Shown here: positions 25,630 through 33,815 of the stretch, in pieces
Layout of the letters: every line of letters begins with the position of its first letter
Numbering within the stretch: position 1 is the stretch's first letter
Assembly (NCBI RefSeq): GCF_011742165.1
Contig: NZ_JAAQTO010000043.1
Location: 56,430 to 120,429, forward strand
DNA: 64,000 nucleotides
Origin: Billgrantia bachuensis
Lineage (GTDB): Bacteria; Pseudomonadota; Gammaproteobacteria; Pseudomonadales; Halomonadaceae
Reading direction: 5' to 3'
Program-made: the position numbers and the translations under genes
The notes under the pieces: model-generated
The model's input: only the letters and a program-made list of their open reading frames with translations
Told to the model about the DNA's origin: nothing
Databases searched by the model: none

Positions 25630-25799
25630 CCGTCGTGCTCCTTCGTTTGTCTCGCGAGACAACATACGCCAGTGATGCCCGGGGAGCCAGCAGCGATCCT
25701 ATGATCGGACTGGCGTATCATTCAAACGTTCGTTACATTCTGGAGGTCGGCAACGCTGTATCCAAGAACAAACCCCATAGTTAAGAAAGGAGTCTGGAC

Positions 25800-26435
25800 A
25801 TGCTACGACGTCAGTTACTCGCCGCCGCCCTGGGTGCTGGCCTTCTGCTCTCCCCGCTTACAGGTGCGCTGGCATGGGAGAACGAGGTGGAGGCGCTCAA
25901 GCAGCGCTGGGAGCGGATCAACACGCAGCAGGCCGAGGGGCAGCGCCGTAGCGCGCTCAAGTCGCTGGCCAACGAAGCCAAGCAGTTGACCGAGGCCAAT
26001 GCCAACGAGGCCCAGCCGCTGATCTGGTATGGCATCATCGAAGCTTCTCATGCTCGCGAGCGCAGCGGTCTGGGGGCTCTCGGCAGTGCCCGTACGGCTC
26101 GCGATGCCCTGGAACGGGCCATCGAACTCGATCCCCAGGGCGGTAATGGCTCTGCCTACGTGACGCTTGGCGCGCTCTACGACCGTGCACCAGGCTTTCC
26201 TATCGGTTTCGGCGACAGCGATACCGCAGAACGCATGTTTCAGCGCGCCCTGGAGATTCGCCCCGATGGGGTCGACGTCAATTACTACTATGCCGCTTTT
26301 CTCGAGGACGAGGGGCGCCAGGCGGAGGCGCGCGAACATGCTCAGCGCGCCATCGAAGGCACTGTCCGCGAGGATCGCCAGGCGTCGGATGAGGCGCTGC
26401 GCGAGGAGGCCCGAGCTCTGCTGTCCCGGCTCTGA
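25800..26435 (+). CDS. Secreted TPR-repeat protein
   Basis: This 211-residue protein has a Sec signal peptide (MLRRQLLAAALGAGLLLSPLTGALA, cleaved before WEN), so it is probably periplasmic. A helical region with about three degenerate TPR units follows, for example DALERAIELDPQGGNGSAYVTLGALYDRAP and AERMFQRALEIRPDGVDVNYYYAAFLEDEGRQAEAREHAQRAI. Such proteins scaffold envelope complexes. It vaguely resembles the TatT-type TPR partner of TRAP transporters, but no TRAP genes are near, so I leave the role open. AAGGAG lies eight bases upstream. Confidence 0.75.
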   Translation: MLRRQLLAAALGAGLLLSPLTGALAWENEVEALKQRWERINTQQAEGQRRSALKSLANEAKQLTEANANEAQPLIWYGIIEASHARERSGLGALGSARTARDALERAIELDPQGGNGSAYVTLGALYDRAPGFPIGFGDSDTAERMFQRALEIRPDGVDVNYYYAAFLEDEGRQAEAREHAQRAIEGTVREDRQASDEALREEARALLSRL

Positions 26436-26545
26436 CGCGACTTTTCCATGCATCCTTTTTTTGGTGCATGGACTCGGCCCGCGGCGGTTGGCATAGCCGG
26501 CTTCGGTCGTGATAATGGTCGCCATTAGCAGACTTGGAGGTTTGC

Positions 26546-27190
26546 ATGACCGGTAATCATGATCGCGGCCGGGATGCCGCCCGCCTTCCCTCCTTCGGCG
26601 CTGCCGACGTCGAGCTGATCGAGCGTCGCAGCCTGCATCAGGGCTTCTTCCGCCTGGACGAGGTGCAATTGCGCCACCGTCTGTTCGAGGGCGGTTGGAG
26701 CGGTGAGGTGGTCCGTGAGGTGCATGTGCGGCATGATGCCGTGGGTGTGCTGCTCTACGACGTCGAGCGCGACAGTGTGGTGCTGGTCGAGCAGATTCGT
26801 GCCGGCGCCCTGGACGATCCCGAGTCGCCATGGAAGCTCGAGGTCGTTGCCGGCCTGGTCGAGGAGGGCGAGAGCGCGGCCGAGGTGGCCCGACGAGAAG
26901 CCATGGAGGAGGCTGGCTGCGAGGTCTCTGATCTGATCGAGCTGCACACCTACTATCCGAGCCCCGGCGCCTGCTCCGAGCGAGTGACGTTGTTCTGCGC
27001 TCTGGTCGACTGTGACGGGCTGGGAGGCGTGCATGGCCTCGACGAAGAGCATGAGGATATCCGTGTTCACGTGTTACCGTTCAATCATGCCTGGGAACTC
27101 TTGCGGGCTGGGCGACTCGACAATGCCATGTGTCTGATCGCCTTCTACTGGTTGGCGGCCGAACGAGCATCACTGCGAGCAAGGGGGTAG
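26546..27190 (+). CDS. nudF: ADP-ribose pyrophosphatase
   Basis: This 214-residue Nudix hydrolase cleaves ADP-ribose to AMP and ribose-5-phosphate. The Nudix box is GLVEEGESAAEVARREAMEE plus AGCEV. The upstream loops (DAVGVLLYD, VLVEQIRAGAL, PWKLEVVAG) and YYPSPGACSERVTLFCA are diagnostic of the NudF/ADPRase branch. GGAGG lies eight bases upstream of ATG 26546. It opens a nudF-yqiB-cpdA operon as in E. coli, with one base separating it from yqiB. Confidence 0.92.
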   Translation: MTGNHDRGRDAARLPSFGAADVELIERRSLHQGFFRLDEVQLRHRLFEGGWSGEVVREVHVRHDAVGVLLYDVERDSVVLVEQIRAGALDDPESPWKLEVVAGLVEEGESAAEVARREAMEEAGCEVSDLIELHTYYPSPGACSERVTLFCALVDCDGLGGVHGLDEEHEDIRVHVLPFNHAWELLRAGRLDNAMCLIAFYWLAAERASLRARG

Positions 27191-27191
27191 C

Positions 27192-27641
27192 GTGGCGAGA
27201 ACCGCCTATGTCACCGATCTGAAAGGCCTGCAGGGCGAATGCAGTGCCAACTACCTGCGCCTGATTCGGCTGCTGGGCGATCTGGGTGCGGGCGAGACGC
27301 GCGAACTCGAGTTGACCGGCGGGCGAGGCCGATTCGGTACCCTGTGGTTGTCGGTACTGGAGCAGGCGCCCTATACCACTATCGCTCGCGTGAGCCAGAG
27401 CAGCTTGATGGATAAGGTCATCGAGCCGCCCTGCATGCGCGTCCATCTATACCATGACGTGCGCATGGCCGAGGTCACGGACTTCCAGCGCGAGCGCCAC
27501 TTCAGCGGCCGCTACCGCTACCCCAACGTGCGCATGTTCCAGCCCGACGAGAAGCTCCAACTCAATCGCTTCCTGGGCGAGTGGCTGGCCCATGGCCTGG
27601 AGCATGGACACCCAACCAACGTGACGGAACTGCCGGGATGA
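27192..27641 (+). CDS. DUF1249 (YqiB-like) protein
   Basis: This 149-residue cytoplasmic protein of the DUF1249 family has the characteristic ECSANYLRLIRLLGDL, TRVSQ-like ARVSQSSL, MRVHLYHDVRMAEVTDFQ and YRYPNVRMFQPDEKLQLNRFLGEWLAH. The function is not firmly known. GTG 27192 is the start, one base after nudF, and its stop overlaps the cpdA start (ATGA). The conserved place between nudF and cpdA is the best clue to its identity. Confidence 0.88.
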   Translation: MARTAYVTDLKGLQGECSANYLRLIRLLGDLGAGETRELELTGGRGRFGTLWLSVLEQAPYTTIARVSQSSLMDKVIEPPCMRVHLYHDVRMAEVTDFQRERHFSGRYRYPNVRMFQPDEKLQLNRFLGEWLAHGLEHGHPTNVTELPG

Positions 27642-28375
27642 TGCGGCTGGCCCAGGTCACCGACTGCCACCTGCATGCCGATCCCGCCGCCCGATCCCGC
27701 GCCGGCTTCCCGTTGCGTCAGCTCGAATCGGTGGTCGCGGCCGTACGTGCCGAACGCCCGGATGTCGTGCTCGTCAGCGGCGATATCAGCCAGGACGAGA
27801 CGGTGGCTTCCTACCAGCATGCTGAGCGGGTCCTCTCGACGCTGGATTGCCCCTGGTTCTGGCTGGGTGGCAACCACGACCAGCAGGAGCTGATGAAGGA
27901 CATCCGGGCCATCCACGATGACATCGACCTGGGAACCTGGCGGCTATTGGTTGCGGATACCTGCGTCAAGGGACATGCCCATGGCGAACTGGGCGAGGAG
28001 CGGATCGGCGCTCTGGTCGAGCGTCTCGGCGAGGATGAACGTCCGACCTTGCTGGCCATGCATCATCCGCCGCTCACGGTCGGCTCGGCCTGGCTCGACG
28101 AGATCGGGCTCAAGGATCGCGATGCCCTGTGGCAGGCGCTGGCGCCGTTCCCGCAGGTCAAGGCCATTCTCTGTGGGCATATCCACCAGTCCTTTGCCGG
28201 CCGGCAGCAGCTCGAACACGGCGAGGTCATGGTCTACGGCTGCCCTTCGACCACCGACCAGTTCCTGGCCGGCTCGGACGATTTCGCCATCGATGAGGCA
28301 TCGCGACCGGGCTACCGGATCCTCGACCTGCGCGGCGATGAGTGGCTGACCTGGGTCGAGCGCGTCGACCTGTGA
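27638..28375 (+). CDS. cpdA: 3',5'-cyclic AMP phosphodiesterase
   Basis: This 245-residue metallophosphoesterase hydrolyses cAMP to AMP and so tunes Crp-dependent control. All metal-binding blocks are present: TDCHLH (D, H), VSGDIS (D), GGNHDQ (N, H), AMHHPP (H) and CGHIHQ (H, H). ATG 27638 is within the ATGATG that overlaps the yqiB stop. E. coli has yqiA-parE directly downstream; here those genes are 20 kb away. Confidence 0.92.
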   Translation: MMRLAQVTDCHLHADPAARSRAGFPLRQLESVVAAVRAERPDVVLVSGDISQDETVASYQHAERVLSTLDCPWFWLGGNHDQQELMKDIRAIHDDIDLGTWRLLVADTCVKGHAHGELGEERIGALVERLGEDERPTLLAMHHPPLTVGSAWLDEIGLKDRDALWQALAPFPQVKAILCGHIHQSFAGRQQLEHGEVMVYGCPSTTDQFLAGSDDFAIDEASRPGYRILDLRGDEWLTWVERVDL

Positions 28376-28495
28376 TGCTTCGATTCGTTTTTGATCTAAA
28401 AAGATAGGTAATCATTCTTTTACGTTATTATTGTCCCGGCGTTAACCTGTGCGCATGATCCTTATTGCCCATCGTCATGCGAGGTACCCGGGCCG

Positions 28496-29467
28496 ATGAC
28501 CAGTCTCAAAGCTCCCGAGCAAAAGCCGGTATCACAGGCTGCCGGCTCGCAGGCATCCCTGTCACCGCGCCGGCTGACCCATCTGCAACAGCTGGAAGCC
28601 GAGTCGATCCACATCATTCGCGAGGTGGCGGCCGAGTTCCGCAACCCGGTGATGCTCTATTCCATCGGCAAGGACTCCTCGGTGATGCTGCACCTGGCGC
28701 GCAAGGCCTTCTTCCCCGGGCCGCCGCCGTTCCCGCTGATGCACATCAACACCACCTGGAAGTTCCGCGAGATGATCGCCTTCCGCGACCGCATGGCCGG
28801 CGAGGTGGGCATGGAGCTGATCGAGCACATCAACGAAGAGGGGCGGGCCGCCGGCATCAACCCCTTCGACCACGGCTCCAGTGGCTATACCGACGTGATG
28901 AAGACCCAGGCGCTCAAGCAGGCGCTGGACAAGTACGGCTTCGATGCCGCCTTCGGCGGCGCCCGCCGCGACGAGGAGGCCAGCCGCGCCAAGGAGCGGG
29001 TGTTCTCGTTCCGCGACAAGTTTCACCGCTGGGACCCCAAGAGCCAGCGCCCCGAGCTGTGGAACCTCTACAACGCCCGGGTCAACAAGGGCGAATCGAT
29101 CCGCGCCTTCCCGCTCTCCAACTGGACCGAGCTGGATATCTGGCAGTACATCTACCTCGAGCAGATCCCCATCGTGCCGCTCTACTACGCCGCCCCGCGG
29201 CCGGTGGTAGAGCGCGACGGCATGCTGGTGATGGTCGACGACGAGCGCCTGCCGCTCGCCCCCGGCGAAGTGCCGCAGGAGAAGTGGGTGCGCTTCCGCA
29301 CCCTGGGCTGCTATCCGCTGACCGGTGCGGTGGAATCGAAGGCCGACACGCTGCCCGAGATCATCCAGGAGATGCTGCTGACCCGCACCAGCGAGCGCAG
29401 CGGCCGAGCCATCGACCACGACCAGGCGGGTTCGATGGAGAAGAAGAAGCGCGAGGGATATTTCTAG
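28496..29467 (+). CDS. cysD: Sulfate adenylyltransferase subunit 2
   Basis: This 323-residue catalytic subunit of ATP sulfurylase makes APS from sulfate and ATP. The PP-loop is [16 protein letters not shown] (about residues 55-70). [53 protein letters not shown] and [17 protein letters not shown] match CysD, and the C-terminus [12 protein letters not shown] is canonical. Start ATG 28496 has a weak Shine-Dalgarno. The upstream region around 28391-28434 is strikingly AT-rich, as expected for CysB-type activation, though no site can be proven. cysN follows after a 164-base gap holding a palindromic element. Confidence 0.95.
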   Translation: MTSLKAPEQKPVSQAAGSQASLSPRRLTHLQQLEAESIHIIREVAAEFRNPVMLYSIGKDSSVMLHLARKAFFPGPPPFPLMHINTTWKFREMIAFRDRMAGEVGMELIEHINEEGRAAGINPFDHGSSGYTDVMKTQALKQALDKYGFDAAFGGARRDEEASRAKERVFSFRDKFHRWDPKSQRPELWNLYNARVNKGESIRAFPLSNWTELDIWQYIYLEQIPIVPLYYAAPRPVVERDGMLVMVDDERLPLAPGEVPQEKWVRFRTLGCYPLTGAVESKADTLPEIIQEMLLTRTSERSGRAIDHDQAGSMEKKKREGYF

Positions 29468-29605
29468 CCGCTGGCGAAAACTCGCTGCGCTCGGCCATAC
29501 GGCGTTAAACATCGGCTCAAGATGCTCATTTACTCCAGTAAACTCCGCTCTTTCGCCGCTGTTTGCCTTGTCTGGCCATCGCTCGCTGACTTTTCGCTCA
29601 GCGTC
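29468..29605. repeat. Long imperfect palindrome between cysD and cysN
   Basis: A perfect core, TTTACTCCAGTAAA (29529-29542), is flanked by CTCA and CTCCG. Outer arms such as CGAAAACTCGCTGCGCTCGG near 29474 and TGGCCATCGCTCGCTGAC near 29574 pair imperfectly, so the whole gap can fold as one hairpin. A similar CTCA-stem-loop-CTCCG unit occurs at 56109-56132. Confidence 0.7.
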
Positions 29606-29631
29606 TGATCAACAATTTTCAGGGTGTTACC

Positions 29632-31071
29632 ATGGCCCATCAGTCTTCTCTAATTGCCGACAACATCGAGCAGTACTTGCACGAGCACGAGAACAAGGAC
29701 CTGCTGCGCTTCATCACCTGCGGCAGCGTCGACGACGGCAAGTCGACACTGATCGGCCGGCTGCTGCACGACTCCAAGATGATCTTCGACGATCACCTGG
29801 CGGCGTTGACCCGCGACTCGAAGAAGAGCGGCACCACCGGCGATGCCGTGGACCTGGCACTGCTGGTCGACGGCCTGCAGTCGGAGCGCGAGCAGGGCAT
29901 CACCATCGACGTGGCCTACCGCTTCTTCTCCACCGACAAGCGCAAGTTCATCATCGCCGACACCCCGGGGCACGAGCAGTACACGCGCAACATGGCCACC
30001 GGCGCCTCCACTGCCAACCTGGCGATCATCCTGATCGACGCCCGCTACGGCGTGCAGACCCAGACCCGGCGCCACAGCTTCATCGCCGACCTGCTGGGCA
30101 TCAAGCATCTGGTCATCGCGGTGAACAAGATGGACCTGGTGGACTTCTCCCAGGCGCGCTTCGACGAGATCGTCGCCGATTATCGCCGCTTCGCCGAGCA
30201 GCTTTCGGTCGGCGACCTGTACTTCGTGCCGATGTCGGCGCTGGAAGGCGACAACGTCGTCAACCGCAGCGACCGCACGCCCTGGTATCGCCAGCAAGGC
30301 GAGGCGGGACCGGCGTTGCTGGAACTGCTGGAGACGGTGGAAGTGACCCGTGACCGCAATCTGGTCGACCTGCGCTTCCCGGTACAGTACGTCAACCGCC
30401 CCAACCTCGACTTCCGCGGTTATGCCGGCACCCTGGAAGCAGGAGTACTGCGTCCCGGGCATGCCATCAAGGCGTTGCCCTCGGGCAAGACCAGCCGGGT
30501 CGAGCGCGTGGTGACCTATGACGGCAACCTGGAGGCGGCCTGGCCGGGCCAGGCGGTGACCGTCACGCTGGAGGATGAAATCGACATCTCTCGCGGCGAC
30601 TGGATCGTTGCCGAGGATGCCGATATCACCCTGACCAACACCTTCGATGCGGACATCGTGTGGATGCACGAGCAGCCGCTGGCGCCGGGTCGGCAGTACG
30701 ACATTCGCCTCGCCGGCCGCTCGGTAGCGGGGCGGGTGAGCGCTATCCACTACCAGATCGACGTCAATACGCTGGAGCGGCACCAGGTCGACAGCCTGGA
30801 GCTCAACGCCATTGCCCGCTGCCGGGTCGAGCTGACCGCCGAGGTGCCGCTAGACACCTACGACCAGAGCCCCGGCACCGGCAGCTTCATCGTCATCGAC
30901 CGGCTCTCCAACGTCACCGTGGGTGCGGGGATGGTGCGTGCCGCCGCCGACGCTACCGGCCAGCCACGCAGGGAGGTCGACTGGGCCGCCTTCGAGCTTG
31001 ACCTCAATGTGCTGATCCGCAAACACTTCCCTCATTGGGAAGCCAAGGATGTCCGTGATCTGTTGCGCTAG
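29632..31071 (+). CDS. cysN: Sulfate adenylyltransferase subunit 1 (GTPase)
   Basis: This 479-residue GTPase subunit couples GTP hydrolysis to APS synthesis by CysD. G1 is [17 protein letters not shown]3 is [16 protein letters not shown]4 is NKMDLV, and the switch I region is [17 protein letters not shown]-Tu-like domains 2 and 3 follow. The protein stops at KDVRDLLR, so unlike many relatives it has no fused APS kinase (CysC). That step must be encoded elsewhere. The start follows the palindromic gap after cysD. Confidence 0.95.
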   Translation: MAHQSSLIADNIEQYLHEHENKDLLRFITCGSVDDGKSTLIGRLLHDSKMIFDDHLAALTRDSKKSGTTGDAVDLALLVDGLQSEREQGITIDVAYRFFSTDKRKFIIADTPGHEQYTRNMATGASTANLAIILIDARYGVQTQTRRHSFIADLLGIKHLVIAVNKMDLVDFSQARFDEIVADYRRFAEQLSVGDLYFVPMSALEGDNVVNRSDRTPWYRQQGEAGPALLELLETVEVTRDRNLVDLRFPVQYVNRPNLDFRGYAGTLEAGVLRPGHAIKALPSGKTSRVERVVTYDGNLEAAWPGQAVTVTLEDEIDISRGDWIVAEDADITLTNTFDADIVWMHEQPLAPGRQYDIRLAGRSVAGRVSAIHYQIDVNTLERHQVDSLELNAIARCRVELTAEVPLDTYDQSPGTGSFIVIDRLSNVTVGAGMVRAAADATGQPRREVDWAAFELDLNVLIRKHFPHWEAKDVRDLLR

Positions 31072-31131
31072 GGGCTCCGGGCTAGGCGAACCATAGACGG
31101 TTGATCTTGCGGCAGCATCCTCCACACTAGA

Positions 31132-31160
31132 GACAGGGCTCGGCGCTTGCGGGCCCTGTC
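31132..31160. other. Hairpin downstream of cysN
   Basis: GACAGGGC (31132-31139) pairs with GCCCTGTC (31153-31160). No T-run follows, so termination here is doubtful. The rest of the 184-base gap shows nothing recognisable. Confidence 0.4.
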
Positions 31161-31255
31161 GAGTGTCGGGGAGGTGACATGTCGCATTGCCAGGGTTGGC
31201 CGATGGCGTACTGCTCGGGAGCATTATCGCAAGACAGCGCAGGGCAGGTGAGTAA

Positions 31256-32338
31256 ATGACGGGTTTCGTCAGGCGCCTGTTGCGTATCGCCGCCCGCCCG
31301 ATGAAACGCGATCGTGGACGAGGCGGTTATATCGTGCATCCCTACCGCGGCTACGGTTCCCGTCATGAGGCCTTTCTGATGGGGCGGGTGTTCCGTCAGG
31401 CCGCGCTGGGCGAGGTGATACCGCGCTATGGCGTGCTGCGCGACCTGGCCGATGTCGTTCGGCGCATTTTTCGTCACGGCCTGCCCGAAGTGGACGTCAA
31501 GGTGAGCCTGGGCGAGAACGTGGCCACCGTGACTACCGATCGTGACGGTTACTTCGACGTTCACATGCCCCTTGAGGCCCCCTTGCCGGCGAATAGCGCC
31601 TGGCACCATGCCGAGCTGCACGTGGTGCTGCCGGGCGTGGAGCCGGTGCAGTCCTTCACCGAAGTGTACATACCGCCGGCCGAGGCCGATCTGCTGGTGA
31701 TCAGTGACATCGACGATACGGTGATGTACACCGGCGTGACCAACAAGCTGCGCATGTTGCACCGCCTGTTCGTCAAGCGGGCGCACCAGCGCATGGCCTT
31801 CCCCGGCGTGGCGGCATTCTACCAAGCGCTGCATGTCGGCAGGAGCGGCAAGGCCAGGCGGCCGATCCTCTACGTCTCCCGCGGCCCCTGGAGCATCTAC
31901 GAGATGCTCGAGGAGTTCTTTCAGCTCAATCGTATCCCCGTAGGTCCCATCCTGTTCCTGCGCGAATGGGGTATCTCCTGGCGCAAGCCCTGGCCGCGTC
32001 GCGCCGAGGACCACAAGTACGATCTGATCCAGCACATGCTGTCGATGCGCGACGAGCTGCCTTGCGTGCTGATCGGTGACAGTGGTCAGCATGACCCCGA
32101 GGTTTACACACGTATCGTGCACAAGTATCCCGAGCGGATCCGGGCGGTCTATATACGTCGGGTCGAGCGTAAACCCGAGCGTGAGCGCGCCATCAATAGG
32201 CTGCGTGACGAGATTCTCCATACCAACTGCAACCTGGTTCTGGCCGACGACAGCCTGGCCATGGCGGAACATGCCTTTCGCCAAGGGCTGATCGCTGCCG
32301 AAGGGTTGGAAATGGTGCGTCGAGAATCGGATCGATAG
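31256..32338 (+). CDS. App1-like phosphatidate phosphatase (DUF2183)
   Basis: This 360-residue protein has an N-terminal beta-rich domain (about residues 20-140). A HAD-type C-terminal domain begins ADLLVISDIDDTVMYTG (about 143-159), with DxDxT as nucleophile motif. PILYVSRGPWSIYEMLEEFF and CVLIGDSGQHDPEVYTRIV supply motifs II and IV. This is the conserved catalytic domain of yeast actin-patch phosphatidate phosphatase App1 and its bacterial relatives. It probably hydrolyses phosphatidic acid or related phospholipids. No signal peptide is seen. No operon partner is evident. Confidence 0.82.
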   Translation: MTGFVRRLLRIAARPMKRDRGRGGYIVHPYRGYGSRHEAFLMGRVFRQAALGEVIPRYGVLRDLADVVRRIFRHGLPEVDVKVSLGENVATVTTDRDGYFDVHMPLEAPLPANSAWHHAELHVVLPGVEPVQSFTEVYIPPAEADLLVISDIDDTVMYTGVTNKLRMLHRLFVKRAHQRMAFPGVAAFYQALHVGRSGKARRPILYVSRGPWSIYEMLEEFFQLNRIPVGPILFLREWGISWRKPWPRRAEDHKYDLIQHMLSMRDELPCVLIGDSGQHDPEVYTRIVHKYPERIRAVYIRRVERKPERERAINRLRDEILHTNCNLVLADDSLAMAEHAFRQGLIAAEGLEMVRRESDR

Positions 32339-32502
32339 GCCGATTTGGCGCAAACCCTACCGTCTGTTATGAGCTTCGAATGGGTTACAGAATCGTTAAC
32401 CTGTGTGTCGATTTCTTGCGTTTTTCGACTTTACCATGCGCCTGACGCAAGGGGCTTCGTGCAATTTTGGAGCCTGCGCCCGATCTACCCGAGGTACTCA
32501 TC

Positions 32503-32985
32503 ATGACCACAATCGTATGGGACGGAACGACGCTCGCGACGGATTCGCTGATCAGTGTCAATGGCTCGACCTACAACCATGCGCAGAAGCTGTTCCAGCT
32601 CGACAACGGTGAGTGGGTCGCCTTCGCCGGCGAGCAGCAGGAGTGGTGGGAGGTCATGGAGTGGCTCAACGCCGGGGCGCCGCGCAACGACAAGCCCCAC
32701 GTGACCCGGGTCGAGATGATCATTGCGGGCCCCGATGGTGTCTACGAGATGTTCAACAAGCTGGTGCGCATCCCGGTCAAGGGGCCTGTCGCCTACGGCA
32801 CCGGCTGGAAGTGGGCCCTGGCGGCCATCGACCACGGCAAGAGCGCCGTGGAGGCGGTGGAGTATGCCAAGACTCGCGATCACGACAGTGGCGGTGAGGT
32901 GCAGTCCGTCACGCCTGCGACCAGGGCCGGCGTGCCCTTCGAGACGCTGATGCGGGACGTCGAGGCGGCACCCGCCACGGCCTGA
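32503..32985 (+). CDS. Orphan Ntn-hydrolase (proteasome-beta/HslV-like)
   Basis: This is a 160-residue protein. After Met, MTTIVWDGTTLATDSLISV leaves a Thr that could act as the N-terminal nucleophile. The downstream D of ATDS and K of AQKLFQLDNG lie where proteasome beta subunits carry catalytic Asp17 and Lys33. AYGTGWKWALAAIDHGKSAVEAVEYAKTRDHDSGG resembles the GSG-type and helix region of HslV/Anbu proteins and of small phage-encoded relatives. GAGGT lies eight bases upstream. No HslU-like ATPase is nearby, so the partner is unknown. Confidence concerns the fold more than the activity. Confidence 0.65.
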   Translation: MTTIVWDGTTLATDSLISVNGSTYNHAQKLFQLDNGEWVAFAGEQQEWWEVMEWLNAGAPRNDKPHVTRVEMIIAGPDGVYEMFNKLVRIPVKGPVAYGTGWKWALAAIDHGKSAVEAVEYAKTRDHDSGGEVQSVTPATRAGVPFETLMRDVEAAPATA

Positions 32986-33015
32986 GTGTCGCCTTGAATA
33001 GCGCTGCATGCATAT

Positions 33016-33050
33016 CGCCCCGGCCATCTGGCCGGGGCGTTGTCGTTGTG
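33016..33050 (+). terminator. Terminator after the Ntn-hydrolase gene, facing hmuV
   Basis: CGCCCCGGCC (33016-33025) and GGCCGGGGCG (33030-33039) form a perfect 10-bp stem with loop ATCT, followed by TTGTCGTTG. It lies between convergent genes. Confidence 0.7.
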
Positions 33051-33053
33051 GGG

Positions 33054-33815
33054 TCAAGGTGCCAGCACCACCAGCGGCGAACCATCGCCACGACGGGTCC
33101 GCACTTCCAGTTCGGCATCGAATACCCGCGCCAGAACACTGGGGCTGAGTACCTCGGTAGGCAGGCCCGAAGCTATCCGCCGGCCGCGCTCCAGCAGCCA
33201 GACCCGATGGGCGTAACGTGCCGCCAGGTTGAGATCATGCAGCACACAGGCGACCGCCAGGCGCTGCCGCTCAGCCAGCTGACGTAGCAGGCGCATCAGG
33301 CGCTGCTGCTGGCCGATGTCGAGTGCGCTGGTGGGCTCGTCGAGTAGCAGCACGCTGCCGACAGGCACGCTGGCTGCGTGGCCCAGCCCCAACTGGCACA
33401 GCGCCCGGGCAATCATCACGCGCTGGGCTTCACCGCCGGAGAGGCTCAGGGCGCCGCGCTCGGCCAGCGGCTCGAGATCGAGCATGGCCAGCACGGTCTC
33501 GACTTCCTCTGGCGAGGCTTCGCTACCCAACGCCACCAGCTCGTGCACCGGCCAGTCGAAGCCGAGGGTGAGCTTTTGTGCTACCAGTGCGCGGCGTCGG
33601 GCCAACTCGGCCGGTGCCCACCAGGACAGCGACTTGTCGTCGAGGCATACGTTGCCGCGCTCCGGGCGGCGATAGCCCGACAACAGCGACAGCAGAGTGC
33701 TCTTGCCGGCGCCATTGGGGCCAACGATGGCGAGCAGCTCGCCTGGTCCGAGGCGGTCGCTGAAGGGGGCGAGCGAAGGTGCCCGGGTGAAGCCGGCGTC
33801 GATCAGGCTCAGCAT
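33054..33815 (-). CDS. hmuV: Haem ABC transporter ATPase
   Basis: This 253-residue ATPase powers haem import through HmuU. Walker A is VGPNGAGKSTLLSLLSGY (about residues 31-48). The signature is LSGGEAQRVMIARAL, Walker B is SVLLLDEPTSALDIGQQQ, and the H-loop is VLHDLNLAARYAH. This combination is typical of the FepC/HmuV branch. ATG 33815 overlaps the end of hmuU by seven bases. The much longer frame reaching 34691 is only read-through of the hmuU region. It is the last gene of the haem operon. Confidence 0.93.
   Translation of the reverse strand: MLSLIDAGFTRAPSLAPFSDRLGPGELLAIVGPNGAGKSTLLSLLSGYRRPERGNVCLDDKSLSWWAPAELARRRALVAQKLTLGFDWPVHELVALGSEASPEEVETVLAMLDLEPLAERGALSLSGGEAQRVMIARALCQLGLGHAASVPVGSVLLLDEPTSALDIGQQQRLMRLLRQLAERQRLAVACVLHDLNLAARYAHRVWLLERGRRIASGLPTEVLSPSVLARVFDAELEVRTRRGDGSPLVVLAP

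Noticed and set aside
28465..29508. 347-residue frame overlapping cysD in another phase
   Set aside because: cysD has full family motifs and length; this frame is low-complexity Arg/Pro/Gly sequence typical of GC-rich shadows.
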